Made by a program: the position numbers and the translations under genes. From an uncultured Flavobacteriaceae bacterium (GTDB lineage: Bacteria; Bacteroidota; Bacteroidia; Flavobacteriales; Flavobacteriaceae), in contig CANMWN010000005.1 in assembly GCA_947501625.1 (NCBI GenBank), positions 1 to 64,000 on the forward strand: a DNA stretch of 64,000 nt, written 5' to 3'. Each line of letters opens with the position of its first letter. Position 1 is the first letter of the stretch. Below are positions 1 to 8,666 of this stretch, in pieces. Under the pieces are notes generated by a model. It worked only from the letters and a program-made list of their open reading frames with translations. It had not been told where the DNA came from and did not search any database.

Positions 1-2462
1 ATAATTGGTAATGGATTCACATCTAAAGTAAAACTCATATGTGGATTCACACATCCTGTGTCATCATTTTCAACACGAACATAAATCGTTTGACCATTCG
101 AAGTATTTCTAAATGGACTCGTCTGTGGACCTGCTCCTGAAACTGCATCAGCTGCTGAAAGATGGTAACTTATATTATAGGCTACCGTAGCAATATCTGG
201 CTGTAAGGCCTCTATATCATCCGTTAAACTCTCTAAATCAAACTCTACACCTGTTCCATTAGTATCATCCATCGCCGCATCCGTAGCATCATCACATAAA
301 GGCGCTAAAGTCAAACTGTTGTCGATCTCTGGAATGGGGTTGACGTTTAGCGTAATAAAATTACCATTTGCCAAACAGTCATTTCCTAATGTACTTACTA
401 CACGAACCCAAAGTAATTCTTGATTTGGCGATGTCGTTGGATTTCTATAATTAGAATAGGTTGTTGGATCAATTGGGTTAATTCCAGCATCTGCATCAGA
501 TTCTGAATGATGAATACTTAATGAAACACCTGCAGTGCCAGCAAAAGGTAATAAAATCTGATTAACTTCATTTTGAAAATCAAATGCAGTAATTCCATCA
601 GTATCATCATTTGCTGCTGTATCATTTCCATCAACATCTAAATTATCATCACAATTATATAATTGAAAATCAAAAGAGACAGCTGAGGGTCTAATTATCA
701 AATTCACCATTGCTGTTCTAGAACATCCATCAGAAGTTTCTACACGAACCCAAACATCGTCAGTACTTCCAGTAACATTATATATTACCGTTGATGGATC
801 TCCATCTGTATCTTGAATTTCAGTTCCAGGAACTCCTGCTATTGCCAATGCTTCTGTGGTATAATATGTAAATGTTTCTGTTGTAATTGGATCGATTACA
901 TCTCCATTAGCTTGGTTTAGATTAAAATCTGCGATTGCATCATTACTTGGATCATCACATTGAACTAAAGTATAATTGGTTAAAGGTGGCAAAATAGGCG
1001 CTAGCACCGGTAAATCAAAAACTTCTATTTCAAACGAAGTATCAGTATAACATGGTGCAAATGGTGCTGTAAATGCTGCAGTTGCATTATTAGTCATACG
1101 CACATAAATTATTTGCCTTCCATTAACATCGTTTAAACTTGGATCGTTTTGATAACTTGTTATGTCATTTCCAACAATTGGAACGGTGTTTTCAGGAATT
1201 TGATTGGTATAACCTGCATCCGTATAATAAGTCAGCGTAAAATCTGACGCTGATTGTCCATTTAAAATATCCGTTGCTCTATCGGTTAAGTTAAATATTA
1301 TAATATCATCGGTATCAGTTCCAACACTTGTATTGTCACAATCTCCAAGTAATGGGACTGTAGTAGAAGGAAAGGCGCTTTCGTAAACTTCTAAATCAAA
1401 ATTAGTAACGTCATAACAATCAGTATTTAAATCATTTTCAACTCTTGCATAAATTGTTGTTGAGCCACTCTCATAAGGGCTGCTTAATTGACCAGTAGTT
1501 CCATCTTCAGCTTCAGCTTCAGATAAATAGTAAGTAATTGACATTCCAGCATCTGAATTAATTAAAGAATTTTGATCTGTTAAAGGAAACGGCATCGTAC
1601 CATTATTATCGTCATCACATAAAATTATTTTGGAAGGCTTCGTAGCGATAGGCGTATCAAAAAAAGTAATAACTATATCATCTGAATCCGTATTTGTGCC
1701 ATCAGTTGTTTCTACTCTATAGGTTCCAGAAGCAGAAACTTCCAATGTTGGGTTTGTTTCACCAGCAATTGGATTAAAACCACTACCAAAATCAGCAAAC
1801 CACGTATATCCAATTGCACCATCAGTTGTACCATCAATTTCATAAGGAGTAATAGGATTAGTAGCACATATATTTTGATCTGGGCCTAAGGTAGAATTTA
1901 ATATCGTACAATCAGTTGTTCCTCCTTTTTCATTTATTAAGTCCATTCTTATATATCCAGGAATATTATCAAAATTTGTAACCATTAATACATAATATTC
2001 ACCTGCATTTGCTCCAATTATATTAAAATTTTCTATAGAAGCTCCAGAATAACTACATCCTTGAGAAGTTGTAGTATTACCAACAACACCTTGACCTGGA
2101 ACAATATTAGCAGCAGTTAAATTCCCACAAACTCCTGCCAAAAATTCTGTTTCAGTAAAAGGTCCCCAAGCTATAAAGTCCACATCAATTCCAGCACCAG
2201 TAAAATCTGCAGCAGTGTTTTGTTCAATTACCATAAATAAATCACCAGGTTCATCAATCCTTAAATGAAACCACGAAGGGTTTGGTGTTGATCCAAGACA
2301 TCCATAATCTGGCCCTGTTTCGGCAGAAGTTACTCCAGTTGTGTTAGAAAAATCTACTCCTACGGCTGTGCAAAAAGGTTCTGTAGTATCGCAAGTACTA
2401 CTTTGAGAATATAAATTAACTCCAAATAACAGAAAACAAACAATAAAAAAATATCTAATCAT
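1..2462 (-). CDS. Large exported repeat protein (gliding/adhesin-like), N-terminal part, cut by window edge
   Basis: The frame runs open from an ATG at 2460-2462 to base 1, about 820 codons without a stop, so the C-terminus lies outside. The first 20 residues form a signal peptide ending NLYSQ. Next comes a Cys-containing domain of about 200 residues, then an Ig/PKD-like segment (roughly bases 1660-1900). After that come about five repeats of 100-120 residues, each with a LCDDD/NCDDN-type acidic motif, a YYLSEAEA/YHLSAADA-type stretch and a TIYVRVEN-type strand. This layout is typical of very large flavobacterial surface proteins that usually end in a type IX secretion or gliding-motility C-terminal domain; that end is not visible here. 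It starts inside the stop of the small gene upstream (ATGA overlap), so the two are probably co-translated. Adhesion or gliding is an inference from family resemblance. PorT at 4561 belongs to the same secretion system. Confidence 0.8.
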   Translation of the reverse strand, partial: MIRYFFIVCFLLFGVNLYSQSSTCDTTEPFCTAVGVDFSNTTGVTSAETGPDYGCLGSTPNPSWFHLRIDEPGDLFMVIEQNTAADFTGAGIDVDFIAWGPFTETEFLAGVCGNLTAANIVPGQGVVGNTTTSQGCSYSGASIENFNIIGANAGEYYVLMVTNFDNIPGYIRMDLINEKGGTTDCTILNSTLGPDQNICATNPITPYEIDGTTDGAIGYTWFADFGSGFNPIAGETNPTLEVSASGTYRVETTDGTNTDSDDIVITFFDTPIATKPSKIILCDDDNNGTMPFPLTDQNSLINSDAGMSITYYLSEAEAEDGTTGQLSSPYESGSTTIYARVENDLNTDCYDVTNFDLEVYESAFPSTTVPLLGDCDNTSVGTDTDDIIIFNLTDRATDILNGQSASDFTLTYYTDAGYTNQIPENTVPIVGNDITSYQNDPSLNDVNGRQIIYVRMTNNATAAFTAPFAPCYTDTSFEIEVFDLPVLAPILPPLTNYTLVQCDDPSNDAIADFNLNQANGDVIDPITTETFTYYTTEALAIAGVPGTEIQDTDGDPSTVIYNVTGSTDDVWVRVETSDGCSRTAMVNLIIRPSAVSFDFQLYNCDDNLDVDGNDTAANDDTDGITAFDFQNEVNQILLPFAGTAGVSLSIHHSESDADAGINPIDPTTYSNYRNPTTSPNQELLWVRVVSTLGNDCLANGNFITLNVNPIPEIDNSLTLAPLCDDATDAAMDDTNGTGVEFDLESLTDDIEALQPDIATVAYNISYHLSAADAVSGAGPQTSPFRNTSNGQTIYVRVENDDTGCVNPHMSFTLDVNPLPI

Positions 2463-2794
2463 AATTTGTATTTTTTATAAGGTTCAATTTCTATCTGAAG
2501 TTTTTTAAATTCTCTAAATTGATCATCAGTTAGTAATTCAAAAATTGCCAAAGTGTATTCTTTAAAAATTTTATTAAATAACCTTGAATCATTTGAAGAA
2601 GTTTCCAATTGATATAATTTAAGATTGTAAACAGTTAAAATCCCTTTTACCTTTTCAGAGATATCTTTAGACAAGTTAAGTTTTGAAGTATAAACTTTGT
2701 TTATTTTATCTATGTGGATTTTACTCGTATAATCTTGAGCACTAATGTTAAAAACAAACAAAAAGAATAAAAGAGTAAGTATTTTTTTTTTCAT
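2459..2794 (-). CDS. Small exported protein of unknown function, coupled to the large repeat protein
   Basis: 111 residues. Residues 1-19 are a signal peptide (MKKKILTLLFFLFVFNISA), so it is exported to the periplasm or beyond. The mature part is short, charged and predicted helical. A late LLTDDQFREFKKLQ segment recalls the LTxxQ motifs of the Spy/CpxP family of small periplasmic helical proteins, but this is only a weak motif resemblance. The TGA stop at 2459-2461 overlaps the ATG of the 820-plus-codon surface protein by four bases (ATGA), a sign of translational coupling. A chaperone-like or accessory role for that protein is an inference from the coupling alone. Confidence 0.65.
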   Translation of the reverse strand: MKKKILTLLFFLFVFNISAQDYTSKIHIDKINKVYTSKLNLSKDISEKVKGILTVYNLKLYQLETSSNDSRLFNKIFKEYTLAIFELLTDDQFREFKKLQIEIEPYKKYKL

Positions 2795-2899
2795 GATTTT
2801 GCTTAGATTTCTTCTAGAACTATATTTATAACAATCTCACACTCAAATACCCTAATATATTTGTATCACAACATTCTAATTTCTTACATTTAGTTTTAG

Positions 2900-2907
2900 T
2901 ATTTTTG
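2900..2907 (+). promoter_or_regulatory. Probable -7 box of the nfu-ubiE-porT operon
   Basis: TATTTTTG matches the Bacteroidetes TAnnTTTG -7 consensus and sits 22 bases before the nfu ATG. No good TTTG -33 element is found at the usual spacing. A second TAnnTTTG match is at 2856-2863. Confidence 0.45.
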
Positions 2908-2929
2908 CACAATATTTTTATACAAAAAA

Positions 2930-3823
2930 ATGAAAGAATTTTCAGTTTCAATACAACCAACAAATAACACTACAATACTAAAGTTTGTTCATACTGCTTC
3001 AGTAACTAATGGTAGTTATGAATATAATAACATTGACGAAGCAAAAAACTCTTTACTTGCTCAACAATTATTTTATTTACCATTTGTTAAGAAGGTATAC
3101 ATAACTGCTAACTTTATTGCTATTGAACGTTATGACATTGTAGAATGGAATGATGTGCAAGATGAAGTTGCAACAGAAATAGAGCGTTACCTTAATGACG
3201 GAAATCAAATCATAACAAGTGAGCAAACTTCAGCAAAAAAAGTTGCTATCGAAATTTATGCTGAGAGCACTCCAAATCCTTCGGTAATGAAGTTTGTTGC
3301 CAATAAAATGTTTACTTCGCAAACATTCGAATTCAAAAATATAGATGAAGCTAAAAATGCTCCTATCGCTATTGAACTATTTAAATTTCCTTTTGTTAAA
3401 GAAGTTTTTATTTCAGAGAATTATATTTCGGCAACTAAGTTTGACATTGCTGAATGGTCAGATATAGGGCAAGAAATAAGAAGTTTCATTAGAGAATATA
3501 TAGTTGCTGGAAAAACAATCATTTCAGAAAATGTTACAGTTCAAAAGCAAGAAATTAGCATTAAAAATGTAGAGCAACTTGATGATATTTCACAGCAGAT
3601 AATTAGCATACTAGATGAATATGTTAAACCTGCTGTTGCATCTGACGGAGGAAACATCCAATTTGAATCTTACAATGAGTCCAACAAAACTGTAAATGTA
3701 ATTCTTCAAGGTGCATGTAGTGGATGCCCTTCTTCAACAATGACTTTGAAAAACGGTATTGAGAATATGCTTAAAGAAATGATTCCAAACAAAATTGATT
3801 CTGTAATTGCTATAAACGGTTAA
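2930..3823 (+). CDS. NifU/Nfu-type iron-sulfur cluster carrier with two N-terminal Nfu domains
   Basis: 297 residues. The C-terminal third is a NifU C-terminal domain with the cluster-binding motif CSGC (about residues 263-266), which holds a labile Fe-S cluster and passes it to apo-proteins in the cytosol. Before it lie two related copies of the Nfu N-terminal fold, about residues 1-90 and 105-195. Both carry the same landmarks: a NIDEAKN helix, FPFVK or LPFVK before a strand, and ..WSDI/WNDV. The second copy has the typical ESTPNPSVMKF start; the first is more diverged. It is first in a tight operon, with ubiE three bases downstream. Carrier function is well supported by family; the role of the duplicated N-domain is not known to me. 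Confidence 0.9.
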   Translation: MKEFSVSIQPTNNTTILKFVHTASVTNGSYEYNNIDEAKNSLLAQQLFYLPFVKKVYITANFIAIERYDIVEWNDVQDEVATEIERYLNDGNQIITSEQTSAKKVAIEIYAESTPNPSVMKFVANKMFTSQTFEFKNIDEAKNAPIAIELFKFPFVKEVFISENYISATKFDIAEWSDIGQEIRSFIREYIVAGKTIISENVTVQKQEISIKNVEQLDDISQQIISILDEYVKPAVASDGGNIQFESYNESNKTVNVILQGACSGCPSSTMTLKNGIENMLKEMIPNKIDSVIAING

Positions 3824-3826
3824 TAA

Positions 3827-4558
3827 ATGTCAGAAAAAGTAACGCCATATAAAGATTCAGAACTTGGTAAAAAAGAACAAGTTGCTAAAATGTTCAATAA
3901 CATATCTGAAAATTATGACGGATTAAACCGCATGATCTCGTTCGGAATTGATGTAAAATGGCGCAAAAAAGTTGTGAATATTATCAAAGCCACTAAACCT
4001 ACTTCAGTATTGGACATTGCTACCGGAACGGGTGATCTTGCTATTAATATTGCTAAAAATACTAGTGCAACAAAAATTATTGGATTAGATATTTCTGAAG
4101 GAATGCTTAATGTTGGGGAAGATAAAATTGCCAAAGAAAATCTTTCTGATAGAATAGAAATGTTATTAGGAGATTCAGAGGATATGCCGTTTGAAGACAA
4201 CAGTTTTGATGCAATTACTGTTGCTTTTGGCGTACGAAATTTTGAAACTCTTGAAAATGGATTAACTGAAATTTTAAGAGTGCTTAAACCTAATGGCACC
4301 TTCGTAATCTTAGAAACATCAGTCCCTGAAAAAACACCATACAAGCAAGGTTATAGATTTCATACAAATGTTATTATGCCAATTATGGGAAAACTGTTTT
4401 CCAAAGAAGGATCTGCCTATACATATTTATCAGAATCTGCTTCAAAATTCCCTTATGGAGAAAAACTCAACAATATTTTAAGAAAAATTGGGTTTACTAA
4501 TGTAGAAAATAAACCTCAAACATTTGGTGTGGCTACCATTTATAAGGCTACAAAATAA
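3827..4558 (+). CDS. ubiE: Demethylmenaquinone methyltransferase
   Basis: 243 residues, a class I SAM-dependent methyltransferase. The SAM-binding motif [11 protein letters not shown] is at residues 62-72, followed by the family signatures GLDISEGML and AFGVRNF. It methylates demethylmenaquinone to menaquinone, the respiratory quinone expected in this group; the ubiquinone branch is not expected in Bacteroidetes, so the MenG function applies. It sits three bases after nfu and two bases before porT, so the three genes are probably one transcript. The ubiE-porT neighbourhood is, from memory, common in Flavobacteriia. Length is normal for the family. Confidence 0.93.
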   Translation: MSEKVTPYKDSELGKKEQVAKMFNNISENYDGLNRMISFGIDVKWRKKVVNIIKATKPTSVLDIATGTGDLAINIAKNTSATKIIGLDISEGMLNVGEDKIAKENLSDRIEMLLGDSEDMPFEDNSFDAITVAFGVRNFETLENGLTEILRVLKPNGTFVILETSVPEKTPYKQGYRFHTNVIMPIMGKLFSKEGSAYTYLSESASKFPYGEKLNNILRKIGFTNVENKPQTFGVATIYKATK

Positions 4559-4560
4559 TT

Positions 4561-5256
4561 ATGAAGAATTTCGTTTTCCTATTTATTTGTTCAGTCATTT
4601 TGGGTAATTTAAACCTCAACGCTCAAAGAGAAGTTATTGAATATCATCTTGACGAAGATGCCAAAAAAATTTATTGGGGATATTACCTTGGTGCAAATAA
4701 AAAAGATTTTAAAATCAATTATAATAATCCTAACACTTACATCAATGTGGAGCCAGGAGTTGGGTTTAATGTTGGACTTATTGGTGGATGGAATATCAAC
4801 AAAAATATCTCTTTAAGAATTGAACCTGGACTTTCCAGCAATACCAAAGAATTGGCATTTACTAATATTGCTGGCGGAGCAAGAGATAGTATTCGACAAA
4901 TTGGAGCAACCTACCTACATTTCCCGTTATTATTGAAATTACACACCGACAGAATAGGAAATGTAAGACCTTATGTAATTGGCGGTGTATCGTATGATTA
5001 CAATTTTTCCAGCAATGAGAAGAATCCTGATGACAACTCTAATGGCGAATTTAGAATGAAGTCAAACAACTTTGCTTACGAAGTTGGTCTTGGAGTAGAT
5101 TTATATTTACCTTATTTTATTTTCTCGCCTTCTATTAGAGGGACTTTTGCGATAAACAACGAATTAGTTCCAGACAATGACCCAAACAGTCAATGGACTG
5201 GACCCATAGATTACTTTGGAACGAGAGGTGTTTTTATAAACTTTGCGTTCCACTAG
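4561..5256 (+). CDS. porT: Type IX secretion/gliding protein PorT, outer-membrane beta-barrel
   Basis: 231 residues with a signal peptide (about residues 1-21, ending NLNAQ) and a predicted eight-strand-type barrel. The early YWGYYLGANKKDFKI segment and later GVGFNVGLIGGW and IEPGLS strands are characteristic of PorT-family proteins. PorT is needed for the type IX secretion system that exports surface proteins and gliding adhesins in Bacteroidetes. Third in the nfu-ubiE-porT run. Its TAG stop (5254-5256) overlaps the stop of the convergent methyltransferase gene. Identification rests on family features and gene order; a generic porin-like barrel is the alternative. Confidence 0.82.
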   Translation: MKNFVFLFICSVILGNLNLNAQREVIEYHLDEDAKKIYWGYYLGANKKDFKINYNNPNTYINVEPGVGFNVGLIGGWNINKNISLRIEPGLSSNTKELAFTNIAGGARDSIRQIGATYLHFPLLLKLHTDRIGNVRPYVIGGVSYDYNFSSNEKNPDDNSNGEFRMKSNNFAYEVGLGVDLYLPYFIFSPSIRGTFAINNELVPDNDPNSQWTGPIDYFGTRGVFINFAFH

Positions 5257-5978
5257 CCTCTTTTGAACTCACTTAATAAAATTGCAGTAGCTGTTGCAAC
5301 ATTTAAACTCTCAGTCTTTTGAGCGTCTCCAAATCTTGGTATTGCTAATTGGCTTGAACTCATTTCAAGTAATTCCTTTTGGATACCATTTGCTTCATTA
5401 CCCATAACCAAAATAGCATCTTTAGAAAGATTTGTTTTATAAACATTTTCACCATTCATTTCAGTTGAATAAATTGGCAAACTAGTTGATTCAAAATAAG
5501 GTTTTAAATCAAAATAATTTAACTTAACTCTCGTTAACGAGCCCATAGTTGATTGAACAACTTTTGGGTTAAAACAATCTACTGTATTAGTAGAACAAAT
5601 TATTTGCTTAACACCAAACCAATCACACAATCGAATAATAGTTCCTAAATTTCCAGGGTCATTCACATCATCCAACGCGACTATTAAACCTTCATTTGAT
5701 AACTCTTTTGAACTTGGTATTTCAAAAATCCCTAAAACCTGATTTGGACTTTTTAAAAGACTAATTTTCTTTAATTCTTCATTAGAAATTAATTCAATTT
5801 TATCACTTGATAATTGATGTTCAAATTCTGAAGTACAGAAAATTTTATGAACTTTAAATTCAGAATTTAAAAACTCATTTACCACTTTTACACCCTCGGC
5901 AAAAAATAGATTTTCTTTTACTCTGTACTTTTTTTGACGTAAACTCGTTATTAATTTCAGTTGGCTTTTGGATAACAT
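5253..5978 (-). CDS. TrmH/SpoU-family RNA 2'-O-methyltransferase
   Basis: 241 residues. The N-terminal part (1-95) is a substrate-binding domain (LRQKKYRVKENLFFAEG, ISLLKSPNQVLGIF). The C-terminal SPOUT domain shows DVNDPGNLGTIIR, MGNEANGIQKE and IPRFGDAQKTESLNVATA, which are the three SpoU motifs forming the trefoil-knot SAM site. It probably methylates a ribose in 23S rRNA or tRNA; the exact site cannot be told. The gene is convergent with porT, sharing bases of the two stop codons, and divergent from the TamL-like gene with only 37 bases between the starts. The promoter of that neighbour lies partly inside this coding region. Confidence 0.9.
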   Translation of the reverse strand: MLSKSQLKLITSLRQKKYRVKENLFFAEGVKVVNEFLNSEFKVHKIFCTSEFEHQLSSDKIELISNEELKKISLLKSPNQVLGIFEIPSSKELSNEGLIVALDDVNDPGNLGTIIRLCDWFGVKQIICSTNTVDCFNPKVVQSTMGSLTRVKLNYFDLKPYFESTSLPIYSTEMNGENVYKTNLSKDAILVMGNEANGIQKELLEMSSSQLAIPRFGDAQKTESLNVATATAILLSEFKRG

Positions 5979-5996
5979 TATAAAGTGTTATTTTTG
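5967..5996 (+). promoter_or_regulatory. Promoter of the TamL-like gene
   Basis: TTTG at 5967-5970, an 18-base spacer and TATTTTTG at 5989-5996 match the Bacteroidetes TTTG/TAnnTTTG promoter well. The predicted transcription start is about 10-15 bases before the TTG start codon at 6016, giving a very short leader. The -33 box lies inside the 5' end of the divergent methyltransferase gene. Confidence 0.6.
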
Positions 5997-6015
5997 AACA
6001 AATTTAAACTCTTAT

Positions 6016-8556
6016 TTGTTGAAAAACAATTTTAATATACCTTTCATTTTTACACTACTATTTCTGATGATTTTTTCATCATGCAATACTATAAAATATG
6101 TAGCTGATAATGAAAATTTATTAAAAAAGAATACCGTAATTGTAAATGAAAAAAAGAATGTTGAAGACGAAATTAATGACTATATAATTCAACGTCCAAA
6201 TAGACTTACTCTTGGCGTTCCAATTGCACTGCACTTTTACAATCTTGGAAATAAAGATTTTGAAACATCATATGAAAAATGGAAAGATTCCTTCCCAAAC
6301 AAAGAGCGAAAATTCACAAATGCGTTTTCCGAAAAACAAACACGAGGGTTTAGAAATTTTAAATACAACTTTAATCAATGGCTCTTTAAAAATGGTGAAG
6401 CGCCAGTAATTCTAGACACTACAAAAACAAAACTAACCAGAGACAATCTCAAACAACACTTCATAAACGAAGGTTATTTTAGAGCAAAGGCAGATTACAA
6501 GACACACTTCAAACCCAATAAAAGAGTTGAAGTTGAATATATCATAAATTCTGGGAAAGTTTTTCATATTGATACCGTTTCAAAAAATATTGCTTCACCT
6601 ATTTTAGATTCAATTTTTACAAAACATCAAGATAAATCTCTAATAAAAACTGGCAAGCAGTTTAAGTTCTCATATTTTGAAAATGAAGCAGATAGAATAA
6701 CTAAATTATTTAGAAACTCTGGTATATATCATTTTACTAGAAGTGCTATTGGTTTTGATGCCGATTCTACGGCAAACACATACAAATCTGATATTCAACT
6801 CAATATTAGTGATAGGATTATTGAAAGAAATGACAGTATTTATACCATTCCTTATAAAATACAAAAAGTCAGTAAGGTTGATATTTTTACAGATTATACA
6901 TTTAAGGAAAAAGATGAGCCTTATAATACTAGAGACACCTATAATGGTATAAATTTTTATGCTCATGATGAACTTAGGTACAACCCAAAATTTTTATCAA
7001 ACTCCATTTTTATTGAGCCAAATCAAATATATAAAGACGAACAAAAAAGCCTAACTAGAAGGCATCTAAGGAGTTTACAAAACTTTAAAATTGTAAATAT
7101 TAAATATGATGAAATTGATGATGAAAACTTGGCTGCTAAAATTTACTTAACACCATATAAAAAATATTCTTTTGCAGCCAATACTGAAATTACTCATTCT
7201 AATATTAAGCAATTAGGAATTTCAGGTAAAATCTCAGTTTTAAACAGAAATACTTTTAAAGGCTCAGAAATATTTAGATTCTCTGTTCAAGGTTCTGTTT
7301 TTAATTCATCAACTGATGCTGCAGATAACAGTGGAGGATTTTTTAATGCTTGGGAATTAGGGGCAGATGTTTCTTTAGAATTACCTAGATTTCTATTCCC
7401 AATTAATACTGATAAAATTATACCAAAAAGTATGTCTCCAAAAACTCAGTTTACTTTTGGTACTAGTTTTCAGAAAAATATAGGTTTAGACAAACAAAAA
7501 TTTACTGGAATTATTGATTATAGTTGGGATTCCGACAGAAAAAGAAAACATCAATTTGAGTTATTAAATGCTCAATATATTAGAAATTTAAATCCCGACT
7601 CTTACTTTAATATTTATCGCTCAGAATATACAAGTTTAAATACTGCAGCAGATATTATAAGTCAAACTACAACTATTCCAAGTGAGAATTTTGATACTAA
7701 CGGAGACCTAATTGCTAATAACTTTATCAATTATGTAATCGATACTTCAAATGGATTTCAAACTTCAAATCCTGATGAATTTACCTCAGTTCAAAACATT
7801 GAGAATAGACGCAATATTATTACAGAAAATGTATTGGTACCTGTAATTTCATATCAATTTACCTATAATAATAGTGAAAATTATAAAGATGCTAATTTCT
7901 CATTTTTCAAAGCCAGAGTTGCTTCATCTGGAGCACTAACGTCTGCATTGAGCAAACAAACTTCTGACGGAACTAAAAAAGAATTGCTAGGAATTCCTGT
8001 TGCTCAATATTTCAAAACCGATCTTGAATACAAAAAATTTTGGGGATCATCTAGCGACAATGTTCTTGCCTTCAGAAGTCTTTTAGGAGTTGCAATACCT
8101 TATGGAAACTCTGAAGAACTCCCTTTTAGCCGTAGTTATTTCATAGGTGGAGCAAATGATTTAAGAGCTTGGAAAATATATGATTTAGGACCTGGATCTA
8201 TTAAAAATGGACTGGAATATAATGTTGGTAGTTTAAAATTCTTAACTAGTTTAGAATATCGATTCAAAATAATAAATAGCGTTAAAGGTGCCTTATTTGC
8301 CGACGCAGGAAATATTTGGGATATTTCAAAATCTGATTTAATTGAATCTAATGGAAAATTTAATGGGTTAAAATCATTATCTGATATTGCTCTTGGAACT
8401 GGATTTGGAATAAGATACGACTTCAATTTTCTTGTAATTAGACTCGATACTGGTTTCAAAACTTATGAGCCTTACCAAACAGGAAATCAAAAATGGTTTA
8501 GTAACTACAATTTTGCCAATGCTGTCTATAATATTGGTATCAACTATCCATTCTAA
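6016..8556 (+). CDS. BamA/TamA-superfamily outer-membrane lipoprotein (TamL-like)
   Basis: 846 residues. The N-terminus is a lipoprotein signal with lipobox FSSC (Cys about residue 23), unlike classical BamA. POTRA-like repeats follow (FHIDTVSKN, QKVSKVDIFTDYTF), then a C-terminal Omp85 barrel (about residues 380-846) with the conserved FFIGGANDLRAW-type motif (here YFIGGANDLRAW), GTGFGIRYDFNFLVIRLD and a terminal aromatic (NYPF). Such lipidated Omp85 proteins are the Bacteroidetes TamL type, believed to help insert or move envelope components. The start is TTG at 6016 (a second TTG follows at once); the first in-frame ATG lies inside the signal peptide and would destroy it. The gene appears monocistronic. 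Confidence 0.87.
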   Translation: MLKNNFNIPFIFTLLFLMIFSSCNTIKYVADNENLLKKNTVIVNEKKNVEDEINDYIIQRPNRLTLGVPIALHFYNLGNKDFETSYEKWKDSFPNKERKFTNAFSEKQTRGFRNFKYNFNQWLFKNGEAPVILDTTKTKLTRDNLKQHFINEGYFRAKADYKTHFKPNKRVEVEYIINSGKVFHIDTVSKNIASPILDSIFTKHQDKSLIKTGKQFKFSYFENEADRITKLFRNSGIYHFTRSAIGFDADSTANTYKSDIQLNISDRIIERNDSIYTIPYKIQKVSKVDIFTDYTFKEKDEPYNTRDTYNGINFYAHDELRYNPKFLSNSIFIEPNQIYKDEQKSLTRRHLRSLQNFKIVNIKYDEIDDENLAAKIYLTPYKKYSFAANTEITHSNIKQLGISGKISVLNRNTFKGSEIFRFSVQGSVFNSSTDAADNSGGFFNAWELGADVSLELPRFLFPINTDKIIPKSMSPKTQFTFGTSFQKNIGLDKQKFTGIIDYSWDSDRKRKHQFELLNAQYIRNLNPDSYFNIYRSEYTSLNTAADIISQTTTIPSENFDTNGDLIANNFINYVIDTSNGFQTSNPDEFTSVQNIENRRNIITENVLVPVISYQFTYNNSENYKDANFSFFKARVASSGALTSALSKQTSDGTKKELLGIPVAQYFKTDLEYKKFWGSSSDNVLAFRSLLGVAIPYGNSEELPFSRSYFIGGANDLRAWKIYDLGPGSIKNGLEYNVGSLKFLTSLEYRFKIINSVKGALFADAGNIWDISKSDLIESNGKFNGLKSLSDIALGTGFGIRYDFNFLVIRLDTGFKTYEPYQTGNQKWFSNYNFANAVYNIGINYPF

Positions 8557-8632
8557 GTTTAGAAACCTAAAATTTACTAAAACGTAATAGCAAACAATTT
8601 AATATCTTTTTAAATTTCAATCAAAAAATATG

Positions 8633-8640
8633 TAGTTTTG
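8633..8640 (+). promoter_or_regulatory. Probable -7 box of the aldolase gene
   Basis: TAGTTTTG fits TAnnTTTG, 26 bases before the ATG at 8667. There is no clear TTTG at the -33 position. Confidence 0.45.
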
Positions 8641-8666
8641 CGTATATAAATAACAAAAAATCAACT

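Noticed and set aside
3913-4344. 143-codon frame antisense to ubiE
   Set aside because: It lies wholly inside the well-supported ubiE gene and shows no domain.
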